A stretch of 64,000 nucleotides of DNA from Staphylococcus sp. 17KM0847 (GTDB lineage: Bacteria; Bacillota; Bacilli; Staphylococcales; Staphylococcaceae): positions 620,001 to 684,000 of the forward strand of contig NZ_CP040781.1 in NCBI RefSeq assembly GCF_013463155.1. Direction: 5' to 3'. Below the pieces are notes generated by a model that had not been told where the DNA came from, searched no databases, and was given only the letters and a program-made list of their open reading frames with translations. The translations under genes were made by a program, and so were the position numbers. This document shows positions 1 through 9,777 of the stretch, piece after piece; within the stretch, counting starts at the first letter, position 1; each line of letters begins with the position of its first letter.

Positions 1-1
1 T

Positions 2-943
2 ACTGCTGCAAGCTATATCAATGTTCAAGGACAAGCTTTTCCGGGACAACCTTCAATTTCAAAGGAAGCTGATCTTGAAGGATTGCGTAGAATTGCTAAG
101 ACTATAAAGGCAAACGGCGCTAAAGCTGTTGTTCAAATTCATCACGGTGGTGTTAAAGCATTGCCACACCTCGTACCTAATGGAGAAGTGAAAGGACCCA
201 GTGCAGTAGAAACAACAGGTTTTGGGCAAAAACACCCTCATGCTGCGCGTGAAATGACAGTAGACGAGATAGAGCAAGCCATTCATGATTTTGGATATGC
301 GACATCTCTAGCGATTCAGGCGGGTTTTGATGGTGTTGAAATTCATGGAGCCAATCATTATTTAATTCACCAATTTGTATCTCCATATTATAATCGTAGA
401 ACAGACAAATGGGGTGATCGACTACGCTTTGCATTGGCTGTTGTGGATGAGGTGTTACGTGTTGTGAAAGAAGAAGCACCAGAAACATTTATTATTGGCT
501 ATCGCTTTTCACCTGAAGAAGCAGAAGATCCAGGCATTACAATGTCAATTACAAAAGCGTTGATAGAAGCATTATTAGATAAATCACTTGATTACTTGCA
601 TGTGTCACTTTTGGATATTCAATCAGTTGTAAGAGAAGGAGAATATAAAGATCAATCACGTCTTGGATTGTTATTAAAGTGGATTGATCAGCGTGTGCCG
701 CTTATTGGGGTAGGTTCAGTATTTAGTGCACAAGATGCATTAGCTGCAAGATTACAAGGCACACCGTTAATTGCATTAGGGCGTCCGTTATTATTTGATT
801 CGAATTATGTTAATAAAATAGAAACAGGACGAGAAGATGAAATTGTAGGGTACTTTGATGCGCGTCGTTCAGACAAGCATGAGTTACCAGATGCGCTGTG
901 GCAAGCATTTGCATCGGGTATGTATCCTGCGCCCAATCGATAA
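2..943 (+). CDS. NADH-dependent flavin oxidoreductase (old yellow enzyme family), 5' end outside the window
   Basis: The reading frame is open from the first bases, so the N-terminus lies upstream; 313 codons are visible. The protein has the TIM-barrel features of old yellow enzymes: the block VVQIHHGG, then GFDGVEIHGANHYLIHQF with the substrate-binding His and Asn, NRRTDKWG, and near the end the FMN-phosphate segment LIALGRPLLFD. Members reduce activated alkenes or related substrates with NAD(P)H and FMN in the cytoplasm; the natural substrate here is unknown. It is a single gene closed by a shared terminator, convergent with the next operon. Confidence 0.88.
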   Translation, partial: TAASYINVQGQAFPGQPSISKEADLEGLRRIAKTIKANGAKAVVQIHHGGVKALPHLVPNGEVKGPSAVETTGFGQKHPHAAREMTVDEIEQAIHDFGYATSLAIQAGFDGVEIHGANHYLIHQFVSPYYNRRTDKWGDRLRFALAVVDEVLRVVKEEAPETFIIGYRFSPEEAEDPGITMSITKALIEALLDKSLDYLHVSLLDIQSVVREGEYKDQSRLGLLLKWIDQRVPLIGVGSVFSAQDALAARLQGTPLIALGRPLLFDSNYVNKIETGREDEIVGYFDARRSDKHELPDALWQAFASGMYPAPNR

Positions 944-957
944 TTATAGTGAACATC

Positions 958-999
958 AAAAGCCATCAACACACTTTATTTGAAGGGTTGATGGCTTTT
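958..999. terminator. Bidirectional intrinsic terminator
   Basis: A perfect 13-bp stem (AAAAGCCATCAAC / GTTGATGGCTTTT) is flanked by A and T runs on both sides. It sits between two convergent genes, so it can end transcription from either side. Confidence 0.85.
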
Positions 1000-1004
1000 A
1001 TCTT

Positions 1005-1205
1005 TTATTGATCTAGACGTTGATTTTCTTTATGAATAGGTTCTGAATACATGACGTGTTGTCGTTGCCTTGGTGTATCAAGCCGACTTTTGCATTCATC
1101 ACACATAAAAGTTCGAATAGGGTTATTTTTAAGACGTTTAGCAAGCAATGTATTTTCGTCAAGTAAAACTTCAGTATCACAAATTATACATGTGACCCTT
1201 CGCAT
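1005..1205 (-). CDS. YlaI-like small zinc-ribbon protein (DUF2197)
   Basis: A 66-residue protein with two Cys pairs, CIIC near residues 6-9 and CDEC near 35-38, a typical zinc-ribbon or rubredoxin-like knuckle. It resembles the YlaI family of Bacillus and Staphylococcus, whose function is unknown. The start follows a GAGGTG Shine-Dalgarno (SD) sequence that lies in the last codons of the upstream gene, and only 3 nt separate the two, so they form an operon and are probably translationally coupled. Confidence 0.72.
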   Translation of the reverse strand: MRRVTCIICDTEVLLDENTLLAKRLKNNPIRTFMCDECKSRLDTPRQRQHVMYSEPIHKENQRLDQ

Positions 1206-1208
1206 AGG

Positions 1209-1691
1209 TTATAGCACCTCAATATGTGTGACGTGATGAAAGGTATAGCGATAGCCCTCTTCTGGCGAATAAACAAAGCTATCAACGCCATTATCTTCAT
1301 ATAGACGTTTACCATCTTTTGCAAATTGAAAGAAAAGGTAGGGCAATAAGTTGAAAGGAATATCAATGTGTTGTTCGTCATTGGATAGGCGAATTGTCGA
1401 AGCACTGTTATAAGGTTCTGCATTTTTAAAGAACGGTGTCATATTGATAACAAAAGACTCCTGTAAAACAGCACGTTTTTTATAAGCGATTTCAGAATTG
1501 AGCGTAGGTGGGTTTGTCTGCCCTTCTAAAATAGCTCTATTCCATTCACGATTATCTTCGAATTTGATAGGCTTTTCACCTTTAAAAACGCCCTTTTCCA
1601 AGTCGTCAATTGTGACTTTACGATCGTCAAAAATCCAAGTTGTACTATCTAATGTAATTGGAAATTTTACAGCACCTTTAATTTGAATCAT
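1209..1691 (-). CDS. Conserved hypothetical protein, first gene of the ylaI-like operon
   Basis: A 160-residue soluble protein beginning MIQIKGAVKFPITLDSTTWI. I chose the ATG at 1691 because GAGGGAG lies 8-14 nt upstream; an upstream in-frame TTG at 1709 would fall inside that ribosome-binding site. Orthologues are widespread in Bacillales and, as I recall, are sometimes labelled peptidyl-prolyl isomerase, but I see no recognisable PPIase motif. There are no membrane segments or signal peptide. Function not assigned. Confidence 0.7.
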   Translation of the reverse strand: MIQIKGAVKFPITLDSTTWIFDDRKVTIDDLEKGVFKGEKPIKFEDNREWNRAILEGQTNPPTLNSEIAYKKRAVLQESFVINMTPFFKNAEPYNSASTIRLSNDEQHIDIPFNLLPYLFFQFAKDGKRLYEDNGVDSFVYSPEEGYRYTFHHVTHIEVL

Positions 1692-1761
1692 ATTTATACA
1701 CTCCCTCAATATAACTTCTTTTATTTTATCATACTTAACATAGTAGCAACGCCAAATTTAC

Positions 1762-1790
1762 TTGCTTTTTAAAAGGTGATAGGATAGAAT
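1762..1790 (+). promoter_or_regulatory. SigA-type promoter of ylaN
   Basis: TTGCTT (1762-1767), a 17-nt spacer and TAGAAT (1785-1790), ending 36 nt before the ylaN start. Confidence 0.55.
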
Positions 1791-1826
1791 TTTTGTATAG
1801 AAGCAAATAAATAGGGGGAGTATGTC

Positions 1827-2102
1827 ATGAGCAATCAGCAAAATTTAAGAGTTGTAGCATATGACCAGTTGAATCAAGATGCTGAACGTATTTTACATTT
1901 AATTAAAGTTCAAATAGATAATTTAACATTACCACAATGTCCTTTATATGAAGAGGTATTGGATACGCAAATGTATGGTTTACAAAAAGAGGTGAACTTC
2001 GCGGTCAATTTAGGATTAGTTGATCAAGAAGACGGTAAAGCATTAATGTTAAGACTTGAAAAAGAATTATCAAAATTACATGAAGCATTTATGCGCGTAT
2101 AA
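1827..2102 (+). CDS. ylaN: YlaN family protein (UPF0358)
   Basis: 91 residues, the usual length of the family, predicted all-helical and acidic, with the conserved patch [19 protein letters not shown] around residues 35-54. In staphylococci and B. subtilis YlaN is a small cytosolic protein linked to iron homeostasis through Fur, and it is needed under some conditions (family knowledge). An AGGGGGAG ribosome-binding site precedes the ATG. Its position just upstream of ftsW is conserved in Staphylococcus. Confidence 0.9.
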   Translation: MSNQQNLRVVAYDQLNQDAERILHLIKVQIDNLTLPQCPLYEEVLDTQMYGLQKEVNFAVNLGLVDQEDGKALMLRLEKELSKLHEAFMRV

Positions 2103-2190
2103 TAACTTCAATATGTAAGTTGAAGTATTGTTAGTTACAATCGGGTACTCGTATAAGATATAAATGTTACGAATTGGATGAATTAAATAT

Positions 2191-3411
2191 ATGAATCATA
2201 TAAAAAAACTTTTTCGATATATTTTGAGATATTCTAAATATATCGATTTTCCATTATTACTCGCATATCTTGCACTTTGTTTAATAGGTTTGACGATGGT
2301 TTATAGTGCAAGTATGGTAGCAGCAACAAGAGGAACATTAACAGGTGGGATACCTGTATCAGGCACTTACTTTTATATGAGACAGCTCGCATACGTTATT
2401 TTTGGATTTATCATTGTATTTTTTATAGCGTATGTGATGGATGTACGTATTATTCAAAACCGAAATGTGCAATTAGGGATGATGGGGATTATCTTACTCC
2501 TACTTTTTGCAACATTAGTTTTAGGTGTTGAAATCAATGGCTCTAAAAGTTGGCTCGATTTGAGATTTATGAATTTACAAGCATCTGAGTTGCTCAAAAT
2601 TGCAATTATTTTATATGTCCCCTATATTATTGATCGTAAAAAAATACAAATACAGCGAGACCCTATGGTCATTATTACACCTATTATTTTCGTAGGATTT
2701 ATGATTGGTCTTGTGCTTTTACAAAAAGATGTAGGGCAAACATTATTAATTGCTGCGATTTTCTTTTGTATTATTGTATATTCTGGAATTGGTGTTAAAA
2801 ATTTATTGAAGATTGCAATGTACTCTATCCTAGGCTTAATTACAGTAGTGATTTTTATTGTAATTTTTCGTGTGAATATATTACCTGCTTATTTAACAGC
2901 GAGGTTTAGTGCTTTAGAAAATCCATTTAACTACGAATCAGGAATCGGTTATCATTTAGCTAACTCATTGTTGGCAATTGGTAATGGTGGATTATTCGGA
3001 CGAGGCTTAGGTAATAGCGTAATGAAGCTGGGTTACTTACCAGAGCCACATACTGATTTTATTTTTGCAGTTATATGTGAAGAATTAGGATTTGTCGGTG
3101 CACTTATCGTTCTTGGATTGATTTATTATATTGTTTATCGTGCTTTTGATCTTGCTTCTCGAACAACATCATATTTTTATAAGTTAGTATGTGTAGGTAT
3201 TGCAAGTTATATCGGTATTCAAGCATTTGTTAATTTAGGCGGTGTATCAGGTTTAATTCCATTAACAGGTGTTCCATTACCTTTTATTAGTTTTGGTGGT
3301 TCATCTATGATTAGTTTAAGTATTGCAATGGGATTATTATTAATGATTGGTAAGCAAATTAAATATGATGAAGCCAAACAGCACTATTATGAGAAATATC
3401 ATCATCAATAG
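2191..3411 (+). CDS. ftsW: FtsW, SEDS peptidoglycan glycosyltransferase of the septum
   Basis: A 406-residue multi-pass membrane protein with about ten hydrophobic helices. The SEDS signatures are present: GSKSWLDLRF...NLQASELLK at residues 117-136, and the FtsW/RodA/SpoVE signature from about 259 to 300 with LPEPHTDFIF, whose Asp289 corresponds to the catalytic Asp of the family. FtsW polymerises lipid II at the division site together with its cognate class B PBP, which in this organism is probably the PBP1 encoded at 57448-59598. The SD is weak (GGATGA). A strong terminator follows. Confidence 0.93.
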   Translation: MNHIKKLFRYILRYSKYIDFPLLLAYLALCLIGLTMVYSASMVAATRGTLTGGIPVSGTYFYMRQLAYVIFGFIIVFFIAYVMDVRIIQNRNVQLGMMGIILLLLFATLVLGVEINGSKSWLDLRFMNLQASELLKIAIILYVPYIIDRKKIQIQRDPMVIITPIIFVGFMIGLVLLQKDVGQTLLIAAIFFCIIVYSGIGVKNLLKIAMYSILGLITVVIFIVIFRVNILPAYLTARFSALENPFNYESGIGYHLANSLLAIGNGGLFGRGLGNSVMKLGYLPEPHTDFIFAVICEELGFVGALIVLGLIYYIVYRAFDLASRTTSYFYKLVCVGIASYIGIQAFVNLGGVSGLIPLTGVPLPFISFGGSSMISLSIAMGLLLMIGKQIKYDEAKQHYYEKYHHQ

Positions 3412-3427
3412 ATATATTTATCATGTG

Positions 3428-3470
3428 CGACCCCAGTCACTTTTATTTGAAGTGATTGGGGTCGTATTTT
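3428..3470 (+). terminator. Intrinsic terminator after ftsW
   Basis: A 14-bp stem, CGACCCCAGTCACT against AGTGATTGGGGTCG with one G-T pair, and a 9-nt loop, followed by TATTTTTAAT. Confidence 0.85.
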
Positions 3471-3484
3471 TAATATTAAATTTT

Positions 3485-3513
3485 TTGACAATTCGCTCTT
3501 ATCGTTTTAAAAT
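3485..3513 (+). promoter_or_regulatory. SigA-type promoter of pycA
   Basis: TTGACA (3485-3490), exactly 17 nt, then TAAAAT (3508-3513). The remaining 125 nt to the gene form an untranslated leader with no ORF. Confidence 0.7.
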
Positions 3514-3638
3514 ATAGTTATCGATTATTTAATTTTATTGAGTTAAATAACTAAAACTTATCATTACAAACTGATTTTAATGAAATAGTGTTCATTGAAA
3601 AAGTACAATTACAAAGATACATCAATTAGGGGGCTGAC

Positions 3639-6600
3639 ATGATGAAACGTATTAATAAAGTTTTAGTTGCGAATAGAGGAGAAATTGCAATTCGCATTTT
3701 TAGGGCAGCGACAGAATTAGATATACAAACAGTAGCGATTTATTCAAAAGAAGATATGCGTGCATTACACAGATATAAAGCAGATGAAGCATATCTTGTT
3801 GGAGAGGATCTTGGTCCAGCAGAGTCTTACTTGAATATCGAACGTATTATCAAAGTTGCAAAAGAAGCAGGGGTTGATGCGATTCATCCCGGATATGGCT
3901 TTTTAAGTGAAAATATGCAGTTCGCTAAACGATGTAAAGAAGAAGGAATTATTTTTATTGGTCCTGAATTAGAACATTTAGATATGTTTGGTGATAAGGT
4001 TAAGGCGCGTACAACTGCTATAAAAGCCAATTTACCTGTTATTCCCGGAACGGATGGCCCGATAGATAGCTTAGAGGAGGCACATTTGTTTGCGAATAAA
4101 GTGGGCTATCCATTAATGATTAAAGCAACGAGCGGTGGTGGTGGTAAAGGTATGCGTATCGTGTACCAAACATCAGAACTAGAAGAAGCGTATACACGTG
4201 CCAAGTCAGAAGCTGAGAAATCTTTTGGTAATAGTGAAGTGTATATTGAGAAGTTTATAGATGAACCGAAACATATTGAGGTTCAGATATTAGGAGATAC
4301 GTATGGTAATATTGTACACCTGTTCGAACGCGATTGTTCTGTACAACGTCGTCATCAAAAAGTAGTTGAAGTTGCGCCATCTGTAAGTTTGCCAGAGCAG
4401 CTGCGTATTGAAATTTGTCAAGCAGCCGTAGATTTAATGAAACAGATTGGTTATACCAATGCAGGAACTGTGGAATTTCTCGTATCTGGAGAGGATTACT
4501 ATTTTATTGAAGTCAATCCACGTATCCAAGTAGAACATACGATTACAGAGATGATTACGGGTGTGGATATTGTAAAGACACAACTTTTAATTGCAGATGG
4601 TGCAGCATTGCATGATGATAGAATTGCACTGCCACAACAGACAGCAATTCAAACGCTTGGTTATGCTATACAATGTCGTATTACAACAGAAGACCCAACA
4701 CAAGATTTTATGCCTGACACAGGTCGTATTGTGGCATATCGTTCAAGTGGCGGATTTGGTGTTCGTCTTGATGCAGGAGATGCTTTTCAAGGCGCAGAAA
4801 TTTCACCTTACTACGATTCCCTTCTTGTGAAAATTTCTACACATGCGATTCATTATAAAGAGGCACGTGAAAAAATGTTACGTTCATTACAAGAAATGCG
4901 TATTCGTGGTGTTAAAACCAATATTCCATTTTTACATAATGTAATACAACATCCACAATTTGCATCAGGAGATTATACAACTCGATTTTTAGAACAAGTG
5001 CCTGATCTTTTTGTGATACAGCCGTCTAGGGATAGAGGCACAAAAACACTCGAATATATTGGTAATGTAACGATTAATGGTTTTCCAAGTGTTGAAAAAC
5101 AGTTGAAGCCTCATTTTGAACGTACTGATATTCCGAAAGTTAAACAACATGAAATTGCTCAACTAAGCGGTACAAAACAATTATTGGACGAACAAGGACC
5201 AGAAGCTGTGGCACAATGGGTTAAAGCACAAGATGAGGTTCTTATTACAGATACAACATTTCGTGATGCGCATCAATCTTTATTAGCAACGCGCGTGCGT
5301 ACACATGATTTGTTACAGATTGCACCTCATACAGCACGTGTTATGCAGGATAACTTTTCATTAGAATTATGGGGTGGTGCAACGTTTGATGTCGCATTTA
5401 ACTTTTTAAAAGAAAACCCTTGGGAGCGACTTGCCAAGTTAAGAACCGCTATTCCAAATGTATTGTTTCAAATGTTGTTACGTGCTTCCAATGCAGTAGG
5501 TTACAAAAATTACCCAGATAATGTTATTCAGAAATTTGTAGAGGAAAGTGCTGCTGCAGGTATAGATGTCTTTAGAATTTTTGACTCATTAAACTGGGTT
5601 GAACAAATGAAAGTGGCAAATGAGGCTGTCCAACGTGCTGGGAAAATCTCAGAAGGAGCGATTTGTTATACGGGAGATATTTTAAACACAGAACGTTCAA
5701 ATATTTATACATTAGATTATTATGTTCAACTTGCTAAAACATTAGAGCGTGAAGGATTCCATATGTTAGCAATTAAAGATATGGCAGGCTTATTAAAACC
5801 ACGTGCAGCATATGAATTAATTGGTGAATTAAAAGCAGCAGTGGATTTACCTATACATTTGCATACGCATGATACAAGTGGTAATGGTATTTTAACGTAT
5901 AATCAAGCTATTGATGCTGGTGTAGATGTTATTGATACAGCCGTTGCAGCAATGTCTGGTCTTACAAGTCAGCCAAGTAGTAATTCATTATATTATGCAA
6001 TGAGTGGTTTTTCACGTAAGATTCGTATGGATATTGAGGGACATGAACGATTGTCACATTATTGGGATGGTGTAAGACCTTATTATAAAGACTTTGAAAG
6101 TGATATGAAGTCTCCGCACACAGAAATTTATCAACATGAAATGCCTGGAGGTCAATATTCTAACTTACGACAACAAGCGAAAAGCATAGGTTTGGGTGAG
6201 CGTTTTGGTGAAGTTAAAGATATGTATCGTCGTGTAAACTTCTTATTTGGTGATATTGTAAAAGTCACACCGTCATCAAAGGTCGTAGGAGATATGGCAC
6301 TTTATATGGTACAAAACAATCTCGATGAAAGACAGATTTTGTCAGAAGGTTACAAACTTGATTTTCCAGACTCGGTCGTCTCATTTTTTAAAGGAGAGAT
6401 TGGTCAACCAGTAAATGGTTTCAACAAACAACTGCAAGATGTTGTATTAAAAGGTCAATCTCCGTTGACAGCTCGTCCAGGTGAATATCTTGAATCTGTT
6501 GACTTTAATAAGCTAAAGGAGATACTGCAAGAAAAACAACAAAGCAAAGTAACAGAGCAAGATGTTGTAAGTTATGCATTGTATCCAAAAGTGTATGAGC

Positions 6601-7091
6601 AGTACATACAAACTTTCGAAAACTATGGTAATATCTCTTTATTAGATACGCCAACTTTCTTTTATGGTATGCGTCCTAATGAAACGATTAAAATTGAAAT
6701 TGATAGAGGTAAGATACTTGTGATTACATTACAAGCGATAACACAACCAGATGAAGCAGGTATGCGTACAGTATTTTTTGAGATGAATGGTCAAGCACGT
6801 CACATTCAAATAAAAGATGAAAATATACAGGCAACACACCTTTCAAAAACTAAAGCAGATAAAGGTAACCCTGAGCATATTGGTACACAAATGCCTGGTA
6901 CAGTAGTTGAAGTTAAAGTGTCAGTAGGTGAAGTTGTAGAAGCGGGTCAGTCATTAATTATTACAGAAGCAATGAAGATGGAAACAACGGTACAAGCGCC
7001 ATTCAAAGGTGTTGTTAAAGCAGTACATATTCAAAATAATGATAACATCGAAACAGGAGATTTATTAATAGAGCTGGAAAAAGAAGCATAG
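3639..7091 (+). CDS. pycA: Pyruvate carboxylase
   Basis: An 1150-residue biotin enzyme that makes oxaloacetate from pyruvate, bicarbonate and ATP to refill the TCA cycle. Domains in order: biotin carboxylase (about 1-455, with the ATP-grasp glycine loop SGGGGKGM and FIEVNPRIQVEHT), carboxyltransferase (about 530-810, opening with DTTFRDAHQSLLATR), the PYC tetramerisation domain, and a biotinyl domain at the C-terminus with AMKME; the biotinylated lysine is about K1113. Length matches single-chain tetrameric PYCs. Two adjacent ATGs (3639, 3642) follow GGGGG; either may be used. A strong promoter lies upstream and a terminator downstream, so it is monocistronic. Confidence 0.96.
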   Translation: MMKRINKVLVANRGEIAIRIFRAATELDIQTVAIYSKEDMRALHRYKADEAYLVGEDLGPAESYLNIERIIKVAKEAGVDAIHPGYGFLSENMQFAKRCKEEGIIFIGPELEHLDMFGDKVKARTTAIKANLPVIPGTDGPIDSLEEAHLFANKVGYPLMIKATSGGGGKGMRIVYQTSELEEAYTRAKSEAEKSFGNSEVYIEKFIDEPKHIEVQILGDTYGNIVHLFERDCSVQRRHQKVVEVAPSVSLPEQLRIEICQAAVDLMKQIGYTNAGTVEFLVSGEDYYFIEVNPRIQVEHTITEMITGVDIVKTQLLIADGAALHDDRIALPQQTAIQTLGYAIQCRITTEDPTQDFMPDTGRIVAYRSSGGFGVRLDAGDAFQGAEISPYYDSLLVKISTHAIHYKEAREKMLRSLQEMRIRGVKTNIPFLHNVIQHPQFASGDYTTRFLEQVPDLFVIQPSRDRGTKTLEYIGNVTINGFPSVEKQLKPHFERTDIPKVKQHEIAQLSGTKQLLDEQGPEAVAQWVKAQDEVLITDTTFRDAHQSLLATRVRTHDLLQIAPHTARVMQDNFSLELWGGATFDVAFNFLKENPWERLAKLRTAIPNVLFQMLLRASNAVGYKNYPDNVIQKFVEESAAAGIDVFRIFDSLNWVEQMKVANEAVQRAGKISEGAICYTGDILNTERSNIYTLDYYVQLAKTLEREGFHMLAIKDMAGLLKPRAAYELIGELKAAVDLPIHLHTHDTSGNGILTYNQAIDAGVDVIDTAVAAMSGLTSQPSSNSLYYAMSGFSRKIRMDIEGHERLSHYWDGVRPYYKDFESDMKSPHTEIYQHEMPGGQYSNLRQQAKSIGLGERFGEVKDMYRRVNFLFGDIVKVTPSSKVVGDMALYMVQNNLDERQILSEGYKLDFPDSVVSFFKGEIGQPVNGFNKQLQDVVLKGQSPLTARPGEYLESVDFNKLKEILQEKQQSKVTEQDVVSYALYPKVYEQYIQTFENYGNISLLDTPTFFYGMRPNETIKIEIDRGKILVITLQAITQPDEAGMRTVFFEMNGQARHIQIKDENIQATHLSKTKADKGNPEHIGTQMPGTVVEVKVSVGEVVEAGQSLIITEAMKMETTVQAPFKGVVKAVHIQNNDNIETGDLLIELEKEA

Positions 7092-7098
7092 TATATAA

Positions 7099-7140
7099 CA
7101 AAAGCGATTGTTACCCTAAAAAGGATAGCAATCGCTTTTG
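7099..7140. terminator. Bidirectional terminator between pycA and ctaA
   Basis: A perfect 12-bp stem, CAAAAGCGATTG with CAATCGCTTTTG, between convergent genes. A/T runs on both arms allow function on both strands. Confidence 0.8.
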
Positions 7141-7147
7141 TTAATGA

Positions 7148-8056
7148 TTATTGTTCACCACGATTTGAGCGCAAAATTAATAACAAGAAATAACTGATGA
7201 GCCCAAATAATAGTGTAATAAATAAAGCGTGGAACAACGCTATAATAAGATTGACTTCAGTAATGATAGAGAGTGCACCTGTTGTGACTTGTAGAATAAT
7301 TAAAATAAAGCTGGCCGTATAACCATAATGAATGGTACGGTTATTTGGATAATGTTTGACTGCATGGATATATGTAAGTAATACAATAATAAATGCAAGT
7401 AATGCCATTATACGATGAGAAAGTTGTACCCAGTCATGGACATCATGAGGGACGAGGTCATCGAACGGTAGTGGCCATACGCCGTAAGCTAGACTTGATT
7501 CAGTATGTCTTACGAGAGCCCCTGTATAAATTGTGACATAAACAATACCTGTCATTATCCATGTATAAACTTGTAAAGGTTTTTCAACATGTACAATATT
7601 TGCTTCATACTTTTGATCAAGGTCGAAAATAATGAGTGTTAGAACAAATACTGATGAAAAACTAATTAATGATATTCCAAAATGTAACGCCAAGATATAG
7701 TCGTTTTGTTGCCACATAACAGCAGCAGCACCAACTAAAGCTTGAATCAATAAAAACCCAATACTAATTTTACAAAGTGGCTTGACTTCACGAATGTGTC
7801 CGATATTTTTCCATGCTGTAATCACAAGCCAAGATACAATAATGAGAGATAAACCTGAGACAGCTCTATGACTCAATTCAATGATTGTTTCAAGAGGGAG
7901 GTTTTCAGGAAGTAGGGCACCGTGACAGAGTGGCCAATCTGTACCGCAACCATCTTCAGACCCTGTTTTTGTGACGAGTGCACCACCTAGCTGCACCCAT
8001 ATCATCATCAACGTCGCTAAAACTGATAACCACTTTAGGTTGCGCTTTTTAAACAA
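7148..8056 (-). CDS. ctaA: Heme A synthase CtaA
   Basis: About 302 residues with eight hydrophobic helices. It oxidises the C8 methyl of heme o to a formyl group, giving heme A for cytochrome aa3 oxidase. Family features visible: [20 protein letters not shown] near the start with the extracytoplasmic Cys pair (CGTDWPLC), His of ELSHRAVS, His of LALHFGIS, and in the second half [13 protein letters not shown] and [12 protein letters not shown] set the start at TTG 8056 (LFKKRNLKW), with GAGGTG upstream and the length known from S. aureus; the upstream ATG at 8089 falls on the apparent promoter. Divergent from ctaB. Confidence 0.92.
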   Translation of the reverse strand: MFKKRNLKWLSVLATLMMIWVQLGGALVTKTGSEDGCGTDWPLCHGALLPENLPLETIIELSHRAVSGLSLIIVSWLVITAWKNIGHIREVKPLCKISIGFLLIQALVGAAAVMWQQNDYILALHFGISLISFSSVFVLTLIIFDLDQKYEANIVHVEKPLQVYTWIMTGIVYVTIYTGALVRHTESSLAYGVWPLPFDDLVPHDVHDWVQLSHRIMALLAFIIVLLTYIHAVKHYPNNRTIHYGYTASFILIILQVTTGALSIITEVNLIIALFHALFITLLFGLISYFLLLILRSNRGEQ

Positions 8057-8077
8057 TGCTAAACACCTCGATATGCT

Positions 8078-8106
8078 ATTATAATTCAATGGGAGTAGAG
8101 CTGAAA
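8078..8106 (-). promoter_or_regulatory. Probable ctaA promoter
   Basis: Read on the minus strand: TTTCAG (8106-8101), 17 nt, TATAAT (8083-8078). It would give a very short leader before the TTG start at 8056 and argues against the ATG at 8089. Confidence 0.5.
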
Positions 8107-8310
8107 ACTTAATTTATGTTAAAAGATTGTGTAGTCATATCTAAATCCCTTTTGTTGCTATTATAGCAAAAAGTCGATATATAATGTGTTATTCAACAAA
8201 AGGTTTTGAGTAATGTCGATAAAGTGTCACAAAAATTTCGGAATAAAGCTAGTCAATCCTAATACTTTCATATATCATTGTAATATATGACAAAAAAGGG
8301 GGGTAAATCA

Positions 8311-9222
8311 ATGTCGAAATCAGAAGTAGTTAGTCAAACTACTGGACGTGTTTCATATAAAGAGCTTAAACAAGTGATTAAGTTGGGGCTTGTACAAGGT
8401 AACTTAATTCCTGCTTTTGCTGGTGCTTGGCTTGCGATAGTTATGACGCATCATTCATTTTTAGAGTCTATACCGCAACTTATTGTAATGATGATAGGGT
8501 CAACTTTAGTTATGGGTGGCTCTTGTGCATTGAACAACTATTACGATCAAGATATAGATAAAATTATGCCAAGTAAACAAAATCGCCCAACAGTGAATGA
8601 TCGGATTTCAAACCGTCATTTAGTAATATTAAGTCTAAGTATGATGGCTATTGGAGAATTGCTTTTATTTATGATTAACGTTCCGGCTGGCGTCATTGGT
8701 TTAGCTGGTATTATTGGCTATGTATCATTTTATTCAATCTGGTCCAAACGACATACAACTTGGAACACAGTGATTGGTAGCTTCCCGGGTGCTGTTCCAC
8801 CACTTATTGGTTGGGTAGCGATAGATGGTCATTTGAGTTTAATGGCCTTGACGCTTTTTGCAGTTGTTTTTGCATGGCAACCCATTCATTTTTACGCATT
8901 AGCAATTAAGCGTCGAGAAGAGTACAGTAAGGTAAACATTCCGATGTTACCATCAGTCAAAGGATTTAATCGGACGCGAGTAGGCATGTTTTTATGGTTG
9001 TTTGCATTATTGCCGTTACCGTTTGTAATGCATGAACTTGGCTTAACATTTATGATATTAGCTACTTTGCTAAATCTTGGTTGGATTGCTTTAGGATTTA
9101 CAAGTTTTAGGGCAGCGGTAGATGAGATGAAATGGGCAACAAAAATGTTCATTTATTCTTTAAATTATCTTGTTGTATTTTTTGCATTGGTCGTTGTAGT
9201 TTCTTTAATTAAAATGATTTAA
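8311..9222 (+). CDS. ctaB: Protoheme IX farnesyltransferase (heme O synthase) CtaB
   Basis: About 303 residues, a UbiA-family prenyltransferase with roughly nine membrane helices. It attaches farnesyl to protoheme, the step before CtaA. The first Asp-rich motif is [19 protein letters not shown] (from about residue 75, with D79/D83); a second conserved block is [20 protein letters not shown] and the third is [17 protein letters not shown]. The ATG at 8311 is preceded by GGGGGG; an in-frame ATG at 8287 would put that run inside the gene and gives a longer N-terminus than relatives. ctaM follows 25 nt later and is probably co-transcribed. Confidence 0.94.
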   Translation: MSKSEVVSQTTGRVSYKELKQVIKLGLVQGNLIPAFAGAWLAIVMTHHSFLESIPQLIVMMIGSTLVMGGSCALNNYYDQDIDKIMPSKQNRPTVNDRISNRHLVILSLSMMAIGELLLFMINVPAGVIGLAGIIGYVSFYSIWSKRHTTWNTVIGSFPGAVPPLIGWVAIDGHLSLMALTLFAVVFAWQPIHFYALAIKRREEYSKVNIPMLPSVKGFNRTRVGMFLWLFALLPLPFVMHELGLTFMILATLLNLGWIALGFTSFRAAVDEMKWATKMFIYSLNYLVVFFALVVVVSLIKMI

Positions 9223-9247
9223 AAGATATATGAGTGAGGATGAGAAC

Positions 9248-9709
9248 ATGAGCTTACCTATTTTACCTACTATTAGTACAGCATGTATTGTAATTAGTGC
9301 GATTTTAGTAGCAATCGGCTGGCGTTTGATTTGGAAACGTCAAATTGAGCAACATAAAAAAGTAATGTTATGGGCAGCTATTTTTGCAGTACTGTTTTTT
9401 ACAATTTATGCAAGTCGTACAATTTTCATTGGCAACACAGCATTTGGTGGTCCAGATTCTGTACGTCTTTATTATACAATTTTCTTGTTTTTCCATATTA
9501 CACTTGCCACAATAGGAGCGGTATTTGGATTGATTCAAATTTTTACAGGTGTGAAAGATAAGTATAATGTTCACCGTAAAACAGGGCCGACAGCTTCTAT
9601 TATATGGTTTTTTACTGCTATTACAGGTGTGGCAGTGTACGTATTGCTGTATGTTTTATATCCGGGTGGAGAAACAACATCATTGATTAAAGCAACATTT
9701 GGTTTTTAG
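9248..9709 (+). CDS. ctaM: CtaM, DUF420 membrane protein needed for aa3 oxidase maturation
   Basis: 153 residues, four or five hydrophobic helices, beginning MSLPILPTISTACIVISAI, matching the DUF420 family. In S. aureus CtaM is required to form active aa3-type quinol oxidase, working with CtaA and CtaB (established knowledge). The start is at 9248 because GAGGATGAG is just upstream; the in-frame ATG at 9230 has no SD. A gene order ctaA / ctaB-ctaM is usual. The next core gene in other staphylococci is the CAP-domain gene, which here lies 8 kb away. Confidence 0.9.
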   Translation: MSLPILPTISTACIVISAILVAIGWRLIWKRQIEQHKKVMLWAAIFAVLFFTIYASRTIFIGNTAFGGPDSVRLYYTIFLFFHITLATIGAVFGLIQIFTGVKDKYNVHRKTGPTASIIWFFTAITGVAVYVLLYVLYPGGETTSLIKATFGF

Positions 9710-9726
9710 GAGTTTGGAAATGATAG

Positions 9727-9776
9727 ATAAGACGACTGGTCGACATTCTCAATGTGTGAAGACTGGTCGTTTTTTA
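9727..9776 (+). terminator. Imperfect hairpin with T run after ctaM
   Basis: AGACGACTGG...GACTGGTCGT followed by TTTTTTAT. ACGAC can pair with GTCGT and ACATT with AATGT, leaving an internal loop; the T run is clear. Confidence 0.5.
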
Positions 9777-9777
9777 T

